From NCBI GenBank assembly GCA_015680685.1, contig MNCI01023346.1, positions 610,916 through 674,915 on the forward strand: a stretch of DNA of 64,000 nt, read 5' to 3'. This DNA comes from Gnetum montanum. Lineage: Eukaryota > Streptophyta > Gnetopsida > Gnetales > Gnetaceae. The translations under genes were made by a program, and so were the position numbers. The notes under the pieces are model-generated. The model was not told the DNA's origin. It was given only the letters and a program-made list of their open reading frames with translations, and ran no database searches. Shown here in pieces: positions 10,204 to 20,804 of this stretch; the stretch's first letter is position 1; each line of letters opens with the position of its first letter.

Positions 10204-11610
10204 TTTCAAAATTTTTCTTATTTTTACACCAGTTTTATTAAATTTAAATATTTATTGGATATTTTACACTTTCCTATATATTTTACTTTATTTTGTTTGA
10301 GTGTGATTTTCAAATTTTTTGCTAATAAAAGTGCTTTATTGCTAATAAGACACAGTGGTGTTGTAGCTGTTACTAATGGTGGTTTATGCTTTATGTTATT
10401 TTTTGCTAATGTCTAATTTCTATTTTTGAATTTTTGTATCGATGACTCAATCATGGTTACTTTTTCATGGAATAGGTAGTGAGACCATGACATCCACCCA
10501 TCCACAAACTCTATGGTTTTCCTTAGTTTGGAAGTTTGAGGTCTCTTTTAGTAAATCAACTTTTAATAAATTTGTGACCTTGGTAGTTTCTAGAATTGAG
10601 AAGGATTCAAAGGTTTGTACAGGGTGTGACTTTAAGAGGACTCAATACTCTTTGTACTCATCTACTTGGGTGGTTGAGTGTTTTTCATGGACGTCTTGTT
10701 GTTCAATTCCAACCACTAATAGGAAGTCAAATAAAGTATTTGCGTGGTGTGGTTCCCATCTAAAAAGAAAGAAAGAAAAAACAAAAACAAAATACAAAAG
10801 AAAAAACCATAATGGGAATTCAAAGCACACCCCTTAGACAAATAAATAGGCCATAAGCAATGGTTATGGGACTACAAAGACATGTACCCATGCTTGAAGG
10901 TCCCCTCTAACTAAGGCCCTCTCTCACTTCCTACTTATTTTTTCTTCTCTTTATGGAACAATGGTTGTTTTGTGGGAGCACTCTTGTGTCTTGAGTGGGT
11001 AGATTAGTCTTGGAGTGGTGATGCAAAGTCACTAAACGAGGTTGGTTTTGATATGGACTAAGGATGAATTTCTTTAGTCATTTAAAACATGAACTTCACA
11101 AGGGACTTCTTATGACCTTAGTTTGGAACTTCATTCCACCTTCTCCATCATCCATCAATGTTGATCGTAATTCACCTCACTGCTGGTGTCCATGTTCTTG
11201 ATTCCATGTCTTGGTTTGATGTATTTGAATTCTTAGGTGGATTCTTCTGGGTTTTGGTCCTTAACTTCCATTGATCATTAATAACCTATGGGGTTCATGG
11301 ACTCCTTAGTTTGAGGTTATGCAAGGGCAAAAAAGGGCATGTGCTTGCTATGGGGAGGATCCACTTGCATATCCCTTGGTCGGGTTCATTAAGTACCTTA
11401 TCCCTAGGCATTCTCGCACAAACCATGCGCTCCTTTACATATTTTGTTCATTAAATACGTTTTCCATCAAATTTTTCAATTTTTAAGCTTTTAAAGATCC
11501 TTTTCAATGATTTTATCATATTCTTGGCTTTTTTGGAATTCCTTGGACCCCAATTTCATTGTAAAATTCCTTATATTTCTTAAGATATTCAAATTTGAAA
11601 ATTTTGGCTG
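10204..11610 (+). other. E1 spacer, conserved noncoding blocks
   Basis: Noncoding. After a T-rich tract it carries blocks found in the same order in A, B, H, F and C: AGGGTGTGACTT (10620), GGTGTGGTTCCCATC (10746), TTCAAAGCACACCCCTTAG (10820), CTCTAACTAAGGCCCTCTC (10905), and GGGGAGGATCCACTTGCATA near 11361. ORFs called in it (for example 10442-10837) are low-complexity shadows. Confidence 0.6.
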
Positions 11611-11709
11611 ATGGGCCTTGTATACGGGGCCCCATTGACGGAGCTGACCGATATACGAGGCCTCATATATAGGGCCCCAGTGATGTAAGTCAAAAATAGT
11701 ATAAATAGG
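11611..11709 (+). promoter_or_regulatory. Candidate internal promoter of E1 (inverted-repeat cassette + TATA)
   Basis: The cassette holds GTATACGGGGCCCCATTGACG and CGATATACGAGGCCTCATAT, then AGGGCCCC. These are near-palindromic blocks related to GACGGGGCCCCATTTACG in the A 3' LTR U3 (about 52670). A TATA box AGTATAAATAGG lies at 11698-11709, and the extra ORF starts 398 bases downstream. The matching site in A is at 49018-49100. Confidence 0.6.
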
Positions 11710-12106
11710 CATGACCCCACTTAGAAAATTTTAAATTTTCTCATAAATGGCAAAGGAGTTTTTCCAATTTTTAGAGCCTAGAACCTTCTGGAGCTCATAG
11801 CTTTCATACTATTTATCCAAATCACTCCATTCTTTGACGTTGCAACTACTAGAGGTAAGCTGTTCATCATGGGGACCACAAATGTACCATTTTTGATAGA
11901 CATTTTTTTGCAATTTTTTCTAACTCCGACAAAGGTTTAATTGAAAAATCAACTATTAAACACTAAATTACAAGAATTAAACCTTTCTAACAAGCTTTGC
12001 TGAGAATTATAATGAATAATTAATAAAATAATCAATTTTCCATGGTCTGATCTTAGCTAAAGTTACACATTATATCTACTAATCCATGGATGTGTTGTGA
12101 CCATAG
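11710..12106 (+). other. Leader with putative intron before the extra ORF of E1
   Basis: A donor-like GAG|GTAAGC is at 11852-11860 and an acceptor-like CATAG is directly before the ATG at 12107, giving a putative 252-base intron (11855-12106). A has the same donor (AAG|GTAAGC at 49246) and acceptor (TTTTAG) in the same places. Confidence 0.5.
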
Positions 12107-14780
12107 ATGGCACCAAAAGGGAAGTACACATAGGAAGTAGGACCATCCTAACCAAGGGAGAAATGACTTAGAATGAGAAGAGGCCAAGAATAGCCCGAAG
12201 AAGAACCACTCACAACCCATACCACAGGTCCTCTTAGGGAAGAAATAAGAGTGGAATTTATTAGACAAATTGTAGAACTAGTAGCAGGAATAATAGAACA
12301 CTCCCATTAGGATGATGTGCCAACACAACCAGTAAATCTTGAGGTGACCTTAATAGAGGCTTGCCTAAATCAGATTAAATTAAGGGAGGTCTAAAAATTG
12401 GTGCTCCAAGAGTTAAATTTTGGTCCTTTCCTAGAGCATGCACCAAGAGAAGTATAGGACCAGCTGAAGGCCTCTTCCATGTGGTCAATCATCACTTCTA
12501 TCGGGGAGTGGTACATGGGAGAAACATTCTTATTCTAGAATAACAGGTAGCCTAGAGAAATGGTGAAAATAAAGGACATCTCAGTGTCTTACTTAGCCCA
12601 AGCCATTGTTGCAGTGCTTGGGTTACTTGAAACAGGGGAAAATCTTATTGAAATTCCAATGTAGGCAGATCCGAGCATAAAGAAAGAATGGGTGCAATGA
12701 TGTTATGGCGTCATTCATAAGGAGTTTGACGTGCTCACACTAGAAAAGAGGATTCATTACAAGGTTGTGACCTTCCACATCAATCCCATGGTAAGGCCAA
12801 GCAAAATCACCATCTTCTTTACTTGAGCATGCACTACTCTGAGTGTGAGATTCCTGGTCAACCTTCCACAGCTAATCTATTTAGAGATGGAGAAGTGATT
12901 TAAAGAAAATGAATAGGGAAGGAAGGCACTCCTGTTCCCATGCCTCATCAAGAAGCTCTATCAAAGGAAAGGGATAGTCCATTACACCAATGGCACTACC
13001 AAAAATTTTCTTATTGCCAACTAGGCAGATATGATGAAGGATAAGATGCCTATGACTATAATTTAAGAAGAGGAGCAATAGCCACCACCCCCACCTACCA
13101 CTCAGACAATAGTGCTAGACATCTCTACAACTATCCAATGGTTGCATGAATACAGAGAATGGCTCTTGAGTGAATAGGAGCAACAAGCAGGCACGAGTGG
13201 TGGTGACCCATGCATATATAGACTAGCCATGAGTCACCTTAATGAGGTGGTCCAAAAAATTAGTTTAATGGGTGAGGGTGGATGTATTTTCTTAGCCTAA
13301 AGAATGCAACTACCTATAAGGTCAAATCTGAGTGCTAGAGAGATCACACTATGTCTTCTAGAATAACAATCACTCCTAGAAATTTCTAAGAACATTGTGA
13401 TCTTCTTGGTGTGCTTGGAGGAGGATGAATGGACAAATATATTGGTGATGTAGCATCAAGGGTAGGAGATAGTAGCAGAAGTGGTCATTGATCATATTGT
13501 CGAGACTCTCAATGCACCTCCGACATTTATACTAGACGCCATTGTACCCAAGGATGTGTAGACATCTATAGGAACCACAAGCAATAGAATAAATGTAGCA
13601 TAGTACGAAGAACTATTGGATTGACACCTTCCAAACACCATCACTACAACCCAGTCAGAGTTGTTGGAGGCAAGGGGAAAAATCATCATATTGGAAGGAC
13701 AACTTGAAATAGCCAAAGAGCAGAATGAACACTTAGCTACTGAAGTTACCAAACTAAGAGCCCAGATTACTGATCTCATATTTCTCAACCCAGCACTAAT
13801 AAAAGATGAAGCTATGCAATAGCTTTGCACCAAACTAGAAGGGGTTGAGGGTGCAATGGAGAACTAAGGAGCAATTGGCCAAAGCAAACATAGAACTAAG
13901 GAGATTGATAATAGAAAATAAGAATCTCTCCATGGAGGAAGTCTATGCACTTTTCTAGAAAACTATGATTGAGGTAGTTGCTTGGAAATTAGAGGCTCTT
14001 AAATTTGAGAGAGTTAATGACCATAATAGAGAGTAGGTTAGTCTACAAAAAGAAATAAATGAGAAGTTGATCTAGTTGGCCAAGGCAAAGGTAAATCAGG
14101 CCCTCCAACAACTCCAACAAGATAAAGAAGTTTGGCAATCCATCGTTGACGGGATAAACGCCTACAATATAGTAAAAATCCACATGAAGGAGTTGCAGAT
14201 CGAGGAGATGACAAAGTATATTAAGATTGCCAATCTCTGTTATGCAAATCTAGCCATGTTGATTGCTAGATGGCCACGATCTGAATTAGAGAAGCAGGTG
14301 GCTAGCTCATACTTACTGTACGATGTTGAGTTCAAGCACCACAAGGACACCAAGGACAAGCTTGCAGTGGCTAACACTAAACTTGAAGTTCTTAAGGCAT
14401 GATTCATGGATCAACGATCAACTGCCAAGAACCTAGCCATGAGGATGAATAACTACTAGGAGTTGCAAAATGTAGTAAGGGTATTCAATAGCGAATGCAA
14501 ATAGTTCATTGCCTAGTTTGTCAATATAAAAAAGATGTTACTGATAATGCCCTTTTCGTGGGATGTCCCCATTCCAGCCCAATATTATGATGCTATGTGG
14601 ACTATGAATGATCCCTAGAGTAACAAGGAGAAGATGAAGGCATTACTTGATGCCTTTTGCCTTCCATTGGAGGTTGTAGCTACAGCAGGACAATCACAAA
14701 TGCCTTAGCTACCACACGTGCCTGAAGCTGGTGAAGGTCCTTCAAAGCCTTAGGAGCCACCATTGCTTGGGACTATTTAA
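12107..14780 (+). pseudogene. Extra 3' ORF of E1 (env-position, coiled-coil protein), decayed
   Basis: Sense ORF between pol and the 3' LTR, about 890 codons, with more than 20 stops. It starts MAPKGKYT behind an AG acceptor. Recognisable parts: EWYMGETFLF (about 12510); LTLEKRIHYKVVTFHINP (about 12745-12790); then FLVNLPQLIYLEM and ALLFPCLIKKLY-RKGI (about 12850-12970), which resemble the plant transposon-protein domain often found in Athila-type ORFs (Transposase_32/PF20167; from memory, not searched). The rest, to 14780, is a long heptad-rich coiled coil; one open piece is 14076-14402. It ends PPLLGTI then TAA. No membrane segment is visible, so 'envelope' describes the position only. Confidence 0.65.
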
Positions 14781-15020
14781 TCTTCTCCACCACCTTCATG
14801 CCATCAAAGGAAGTGATGTTCAATTCTTTTTGTGTTGTCATGTCATGGTGTTTAATTTTGTGTCATGAACACCTCAATTTTTGTAATGTGTTGATTTGTA
14901 CACTCGGGCACTCGATTTTGTTAAGTCAATTTATTTTGTTATATAGTTAGTCAATAATCCCATACCTTCCCAATTTTGTAAAGGAACTCAAGGATAAGTT
15001 TTTATTCAGTCGTGGGGGTA
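14781..15020 (+). other. 3' UTR of E1 and polypurine tract
   Basis: A noncoding tail follows the stop. It is conserved with 23580-23768, 52369-52604 and 55320-55531: AATAATCCCATACCTT, then TTTTGTAA…GGAACT…GAGGA. The polypurine tract GTGGGGGTA at 15012-15020 directly precedes the LTR. Confidence 0.65.
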
Positions 15021-15907
15021 TGATGAGCATCAATGTGTCATGTCAACAGGCCCTCGCTAACGTGGCCTTGTCAATAGGCCCCCATCAACAAGCCTCGTTT
15101 ACATGATGTTGCCTCGTTAATGTAACCCTAGAGGTAAAAACTATAAATATGAGCTCCTAGCCATGTTTATGAGCATGAAATTGATAGTAGTAGCAAAGCT
15201 CTTATAGTTTGTGTATTTGAAAGTTAGAATATTTTTCTCGAGTACCTGTAGTAGGAGTCATTGAGTGTACGAATCTTTATTCAAGCACTATTATACCTAA
15301 ACCACACTAGTATGTATGACAATAAAGATGAGTTTCTTGATAAACCTTGCAACATTCTAGATAGCTTAAATGTTTTATTTATGCATTCATGGTTTTTATT
15401 AAATATTCAATTGATTAAGCTAAATTGGACTTTGATCAATTAGGCTAAATAGATTAAGTACATAAGTATGATTGCTTCGAGTGTAAACACATATTCGCTT
15501 GGTAATGATACAGTATTGTAGCGCTTGATAACCTAGCAATGCATACATGGGTTCAAGATGTGTACAGAAAGTGGGACTAGGTGGTTATGTTAGGACTAGT
15601 TAAAGATTAGTTAGTTAGTTAAATTAAATTAGTCATTCAATTACTATATCTCTCTTTCTTAAACCACCAAAGAACATAAAACATCAAAACAATAAAAATC
15701 ATATACCTTGATTACACTTAACCATACCATGTGCATGACAAGTGTAATTGGAAAGACAATGAATGACCTTAGAGTAAGGTTCACTGCCTAGAAGATTAGT
15801 GTACTAGAAACTATAAAGTCTACAGAATTCGACTGGATCATGCGTAAATGCTTTGTGATTCATATGGTTGGGCATAATAATACCTCGTTGTTCATCACTG
15901 CTCATCC
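15021..15907 (+). repeat. LTR shared by E1 (3') and A (5')
   Basis: It starts TGATGAGCATC after the PPT and ends CTCATCC (mutated CTCATCA) before a PBS. U3 is about 120 bases with GTCAACAGGCCC-type inverted motifs; the TATA box is TATAAATA at 15142-15149 and the poly(A)-like AATAAAG is at 15321-15327. It is followed by the long R/U5 common to all LTRs in the window (GTTAGTTAGTTA, ATCATATACCTTGATTACAC, GTATGG…GGGCATAAT). One LTR serves two internal regions. Confidence 0.85.
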
Positions 15908-15926
15908 TTGGCACCATTGCCAGGGA
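15908..15926 (+). other. Primer binding site of A
   Basis: TTGGCACCATTGCCAGGGA directly follows the LTR. It differs from the tRNA-Asp-type site TTGGCGCCGTTGCC by transitions. Confidence 0.75.
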
Positions 15927-16058
15927 CTTTGTTTGTTGAAACATGTGCCATCTAGGATTAGTAAACATTGTTAATATCATTGGATGAATCCAAGGTCAAC
16001 ATCACTTCGAAATAATAGATAATTACAAAAGCATACTGATATTTTATTTATTTGCACA

Positions 16059-17581
16059 ATGTCTTTTTCTTCTCTCAGGAATGAAGATGTCAAATTGCTA
16101 GTCCCATAGGAGTGCAAAGTGTTACATACTCATCTAGATGAGTATGTACCTAACTTCACCTTTATTCTACATCAAGATGAGCAATTGCAATGGCATGATA
16201 TGGAAGGCAACATTGTAATTCCTCTTGATTAATCTATGCCTGTGATGTTGCTTCAAGCTCTTAAGAAGTTAGGCATTCATGATCTTTAAGAAGAGCATGT
16301 TATGCATGACTACAACTATTGAGTTTGCATTGTCTTTGAGTTTGCAAAGCAGAAAAACTTTACTAATCCCTTGTTCTTGCTAAACTTTACTAATCCCTTG
16401 TTCTTAACATGACGAATCTCTACCCCCAGTTATTGGTGATGAGGGTGTGACCCTAAACTTGTAGTCCACTATTAGCAAACCAGGTTTAGGAAAAAGTAAT
16501 AGTCAAGGCAAGGACTTAGGCAAACATCGTAATGGCAAGGAATCTAAGGATTGTGGTTGTGATAAGCGAGGAGGTGGTGGCAGACACTGTGGTGGTGGAC
16601 ACTGAGGTGGTGGTGGTGGTCCACCTTCCTCTTCATCCTCTTCATCTAATTCTAAACATTCCTCTTCATCTTTTGGTTTTAATAGAAGTCGTCAAAGAAG
16701 TAATCGTGATGAAGGTGATTAGCAAGATAACAATGATCATAGACCCCACCAAGAACGAGGGGGTGGTAGAAACCATCATCAATGTCATCAACACAATAAT
16801 GATGATGAACCTCTATTGGCAACTCGAAGCATGCTTAACATTGTAGAGGTAGTTAAGATTCCAACTAGGCATGTGAAAGATAATAAGATCAAGTGCTTAA
16901 ACATGAATAATATCCCAATATTTGACGGGGGGGGGGGGTACAATTTTGATCTACAAAACCATCTACAAGCCTTTCATGATGCCTGCACCATACAAAACAT
17001 AAAAAATGATTAGTAGAAATTAAAGGTATTTCCCAGGATGCTCATCAAGGAAGCTGAAAGTTGGTACTAGTTCTTGGAGCTAGAATTTATCCGTCGATGG
17101 AGTACAATGCTTAAGCTATTGAATGACAAATACCAGACGTACTCTAGAGTGTCCAATCTAAGAAGGTAAATCCAAGGTTGGAAACAAGGAACACATGAGC
17201 CTTGGATGCTACCATGAATAGATGCTATTCTCTCTTACATCGATGCCCTGGTCATGGTTATTCTCAGAGAGAACAACTCTGCCACATCATAGATGGGCTC
17301 AGACCAGAAACTAGAACAAATCTTGGTGTTTATTCTCAAGGGAGATTGTATGAACTAAGAGCTCATCAGATACAAAGGTTGATAAAGTAGGTAGCAAAAG
17401 AAGAAGGTGAGTCATGAAAAAGGAAAAGCATGGAAGGATATAATAGGGGCTCCTTTAGTAGGAAAAGGGAGGCTTGATTTTGTGATGAGAAGGAGTCATC
17501 ACTTAACAAGGTGATGAACAGGAAAACTGATGGGACGCAATATCGCATGGGCTCACTTAACGAGGTGATGAACAAGAAAAC
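16059..17581 (+). pseudogene. Gag of A, 5' part (interrupted by B)
   Basis: It starts MSFSSLRNEDVKLL at 16059 and aligns with Gag of B: YVPNFTFILHQDEQLQWHD near 16140, a low-complexity region at 16560-16720 (GGTGGT repeats, Ser/His runs), DDEPLLATRSMLNIVEVVKI near 16800, FDGG…YNFDLQNHLQAFHDA (capsid start, 16920-16985), then WYxFLELEFIRRWSTML near 17060-17110 and DGLRPETRTNLGVYSQGRLY (about 17294-17353). A run of ten G at about 16927-16936 probably shifts the frame. Coding is cut at 17581 by B; it resumes at 24586. Confidence 0.75.
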
Positions 17582-17606
17582 TGATGGGACACAATATCGC
17601 GTATGC
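17499..17606 (+). repeat. 54-bp tandem duplication across the B insertion junction
   Basis: Unit 1 (17499-17552) and unit 2 (17553-17606) each consist of the gag end TCACTTAAC…GAAAAC joined to the first 25 bases of the B LTR (TGATGGGAC…). It arose after B inserted. Confidence 0.75.
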
Positions 17607-18395
17607 GATATCGTGTTCGCTGGGATATCGCATCCCCTGCGATATCTTGGTCCGCTGCCAAATCTATAAATAAGAGGTGGCTCTCCCTTGTTTCTGATTC
17701 TAGGCCTAGATCGTAGCGAAACTCTGGTAGTTTTACCTCTTCAGAGATAGAAGAATTTCCATGTGCCCATAGTAGGAGCTTCAAAGTGAATGGATCTTTA
17801 TTCGAGCAAATATTGTACCTGTACACATGTTTATGTACGAAAATAAAGATGAACTTCTTGGATAAACCTTGCAGTGCATGGAATAGGCTAAATAGGATTT
17901 TATTTATTATTATTTACTATTTATCAATTAAATGCTTTCTTAGTTCATTAAATCTCTGTCAACCCTTCTCTCCTAGTTAAGTGCCTCAGTACGACCGCTT
18001 CGGGCACGTGCGTTACGCTTGGTGATCCTAGCAACGACTAGCGTTTGGTAACCAAGGTTGCATTGGTTCAGGGTGTGAACGGTAAGTGGGAACAGATGCT
18101 GATGCTAGGTTAATTCGGACTTAGTTAGTTAGTTAAAGTTAGTAAGTAATTAGTCTCTTCACCCTTCACCTTATCAGCATAGGAGATAAAATCGAAAAGA
18201 CATAAAAATCATATACCTCAGACTTACTTAACCATACAACCGTGAAAAATACAAGTAAGTCTGGGAAGACAACGAATAATTAACCTTAAGTGTTCCAAAA
18301 GGTGTGTAGGAACTTAGTCTGCAGAGTTCGACCAGATCGCGTGTGCTACGCTAGTATTCGTATGGTTGAGTGTAGGGGTACCTCGCCACTCATCA
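17582..18395 (+). repeat. 5' LTR of B
   Basis: 814 bases. U3 carries CAATATCGCGTATGCGATATC and GGGATATCGCATCCC, which are palindromic; the TATA box is TATAAATAAG at about 17664; AATAAAG is near 17841. It ends TACCTCGCCACTCATCA. Confidence 0.9.
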
Positions 18396-18415
18396 TTGGC
18401 ACCGTTTCCAGGGAC
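18396..18415 (+). other. Primer binding site of B
   Basis: TTGGCACCGTTTCCAGGGAC directly follows the LTR; it is a slightly mutated tRNA-Asp-type site. Confidence 0.75.
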
Positions 18416-18541
18416 TAAGTGTTTGTGCACTAAGTAGAACATAGGAGATCACTCACATCATTGGGAGCTTAAATGAACCTTAGGGTTAATTAAACAAAAA
18501 AATTTATATAACGGTTAATTAGCACACTAAACAAAGTTAAA

Positions 18542-20506
18542 ATGTCTTCTTTGAACAAAAGCAATTCACCACCTAGGGATCATACAAGAAATAATCGGCA
18601 GTCTAAAACACATAACCAAAATAAGCCAGTTCCTTAACAATACCGAGTGGTATATACCCATCCCAATGAGTATATACCGGATTTTACTTTTATCCTCCAT
18701 CAGGATGAACAAATGCGTTGGAGAGACTTGCAAGATAACATAGTGTTACCTCTAGATTGTGCAGTCCCCAACATGCTCCTCCGTGCTCTGGCACAGATAG
18801 GCATGACACAACTATACGCTGAATACGTTGTAGTAGATTTTGACATAAGGGATTATCATCCCATAGAAGCACAATGTCTAAGGGACTCGACGCAGGAGAG
18901 CCACCATACATTGTTGAAGGGAAAAGGGATCCCGCATGTCCTAAGTGAAATTAGAGATGGTGAACCACTCATAACGGGTTCTCCATCAAATGATGTTCCC
19001 CCTCCTAACGATAGTGAGGAGTTGGGGTATCAAAACCTACACTTCACGATACACAACCCTGGTTCTGATCCTCATGAACACCAACTATTCACTGAGGGAA
19101 CAACAACACATGACAAGGATGGGCACTCAGATTGTCATCACGATCGGGGCCGAAGCCATAGAAGAGAAGGTAAGAAACATCATCATGACGATGGTTCTCC
19201 TTCTTCTTCCTCTTCATCACATCATTCACCGTCTCCTTCCACATCAGGGTGTAGTCATAGAGAGCATAACGGTGAGGATAGAGGTAGAAAAAATGAGAGA
19301 CCTCAACAAGAAAGTCGAGAGAGAGGACAAGGGCATGAAATAAGGGAAAGTAGGGAACAACGTAGGCATCATAGACGTCATGAAAGAGATGATCATGACG
19401 AACCCCTACTTGCAACCCGAAGCATGCTAGATATAACGGAGGTAGTGAGAATACCAACAAGGCATCAAAAAGATAGTCAGATTAAGTGCTTAGATATGAA
19501 TAACATCCCAAGATTCGAAGGGGGATACAACGCGGATCCAAAAAATCATTTACAGGCATTCCACAATACCTACACCTTGCAGAACATAGAGAACGAGTGG
19601 CAGAAACTAAAGCTGTTTCCCAAGACACTCATAAAGGAAGTAGAGAGTTGGTATCGATCCTTAGAATCAGAAACCATTAGGAGGTGGAGTACGATGTTAG
19701 AACTCTTCAATAATAAATATCAAATGTACTCCAGAGTGTCTAACTTGCGTAAGTAGATCCAAGGATGGAAGCAAGGTACTCATGAACCCTTGGATGCTGC
19801 CATGGGCCGCTACTACGCATTGTTACATTGTTGCTCAAGCCATGGTTACGCATAATGGGATCAACTTCGCCATCTCATAGATGGGCTAAGATATGAAACT
19901 AGGAGAACCCTTGGGACTTATGCCCAAGGGAGACTATTAGAACTTAGATCCCATGAGATTCATCGATTGTTGAAACTAGTAGCCAAAGAAGAAGGGGAGC
20001 TATGAAAAAGAGAGAACGTGGAAGAATATAACCGTGACCCTTCCTTCTGAAAGAAGGGAGTGAGATTTTGCGATGAAGAGGATGAGTCACCACTTGAAGA
20101 GTTGGTGAACAGAAAAACCTTGCCGCTTTAGAAACTAGCAACGGAGGTTGTGGCTAAGGTAGATCAGATACAGGACTCCTTGGATAGTAGACTTGAACTT
20201 GTCTTGAAAATCGTAGAGGAGTCTAAGGAGAAACAAAGTAGTGACAAGGACAAGAAAAAGCGGAGAGATTCAAGCCCTGCACGTGACAAGGGTAAGGGGA
20301 AAATAACTATCTTCGATGAGGTTGTGGATTGGAACATAGACAATGACGGTGGATGTGAGATCTGCCAATATGACCATCCTAAGGGATGTTGTCCAATCAT
20401 CTCACATCTACAAGAGTCTAGGGTGTATGCACTCAACCCGAGACTTAATAGATTGCAGACACCCCGAAGGTTACCTTATCCCCAAGGTAGTTCCGCCAAC
20501 CATTGA
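18542..20506 (+). pseudogene. Gag of B (near full length, several stops)
   Basis: Capsid/nucleocapsid polyprotein. I place the start at ATG 18542 (MSSLNKSNSPPRDH), in frame with the long open piece 18647-19756; one TAA separates them near 18635. Order: N-terminal YIPDFTFILHQDEQMRWRD; His/Arg/Ser-rich basic middle (residues about 165-280); DEPLLATRSMLDI; capsid start FEGGYNADPKNHLQAFHNTY; WYRSLESETIRRWSTMLELF; stop at 19757; then DGLRYETRRTLGTYAQGR; a Lys/Glu-rich helix (20150-20290); and the knuckle CEICQYDHPKGCC (20354-20392), complete Cys-x2-Cys-x3-His-x4-Cys. It is the best preserved Gag of the A/B type here. Confidence 0.85.
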
Positions 20507-20804
20507 TGTACTATCCAAGTGGAACTCCACCACAACCCATCAGACAATATCAGTAGTGGCAATACCCACAGTTATGGGGGATGCCACCACCGAGGCAATA
20601 ATACCCTTATCGGTAACCCAATCCTTATGGCTACTATGTGCAGCAGCTGATTTCTCCAAGTGACTCCATGGTTCACACAACTCTCCAACGTCACTACCAT
20701 GTTTAGGAGTACTTTAGAAGGACTCCTTCTCCTCCGGGAGACGCTCCACATCCATACCATCCACCTCTCTTCTGCTGGTAGTTCCCATACCACTCGCTCC
20801 AACA

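Noticed and set aside
9973-10416. 147-codon plus-strand ORF over the LINE 5' end
   Set aside because: Its repeats (FPLFA-type) are the translated 24-bp tandem repeats and then the T-rich E1 spacer; it crosses a LINE/host boundary, so it cannot be a conserved gene.
12107-14780. Calling the extra ORF a true retroviral envelope
   Set aside because: No signal peptide, membrane segment or cleavage-site pattern is visible; only its position between pol and the 3' LTR fits.
15021-15926. Target-site duplication for element A
   Set aside because: The bases outside the two LTRs (GGGTA on the left, TCCTT on the right) do not match, and both belong to other element interiors.
19089-19460. 123-codon minus-strand ORF inside B gag
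   Set aside because: Shadow of the long plus-strand Gag frame in a low-complexity His/Ser region.
20343-20663. 106-codon ORF overlapping the B gag knuckle in another frame
   Set aside because: The knuckle CEICQYDHPKG is in the other frame, and that frame matches C, A and E1.
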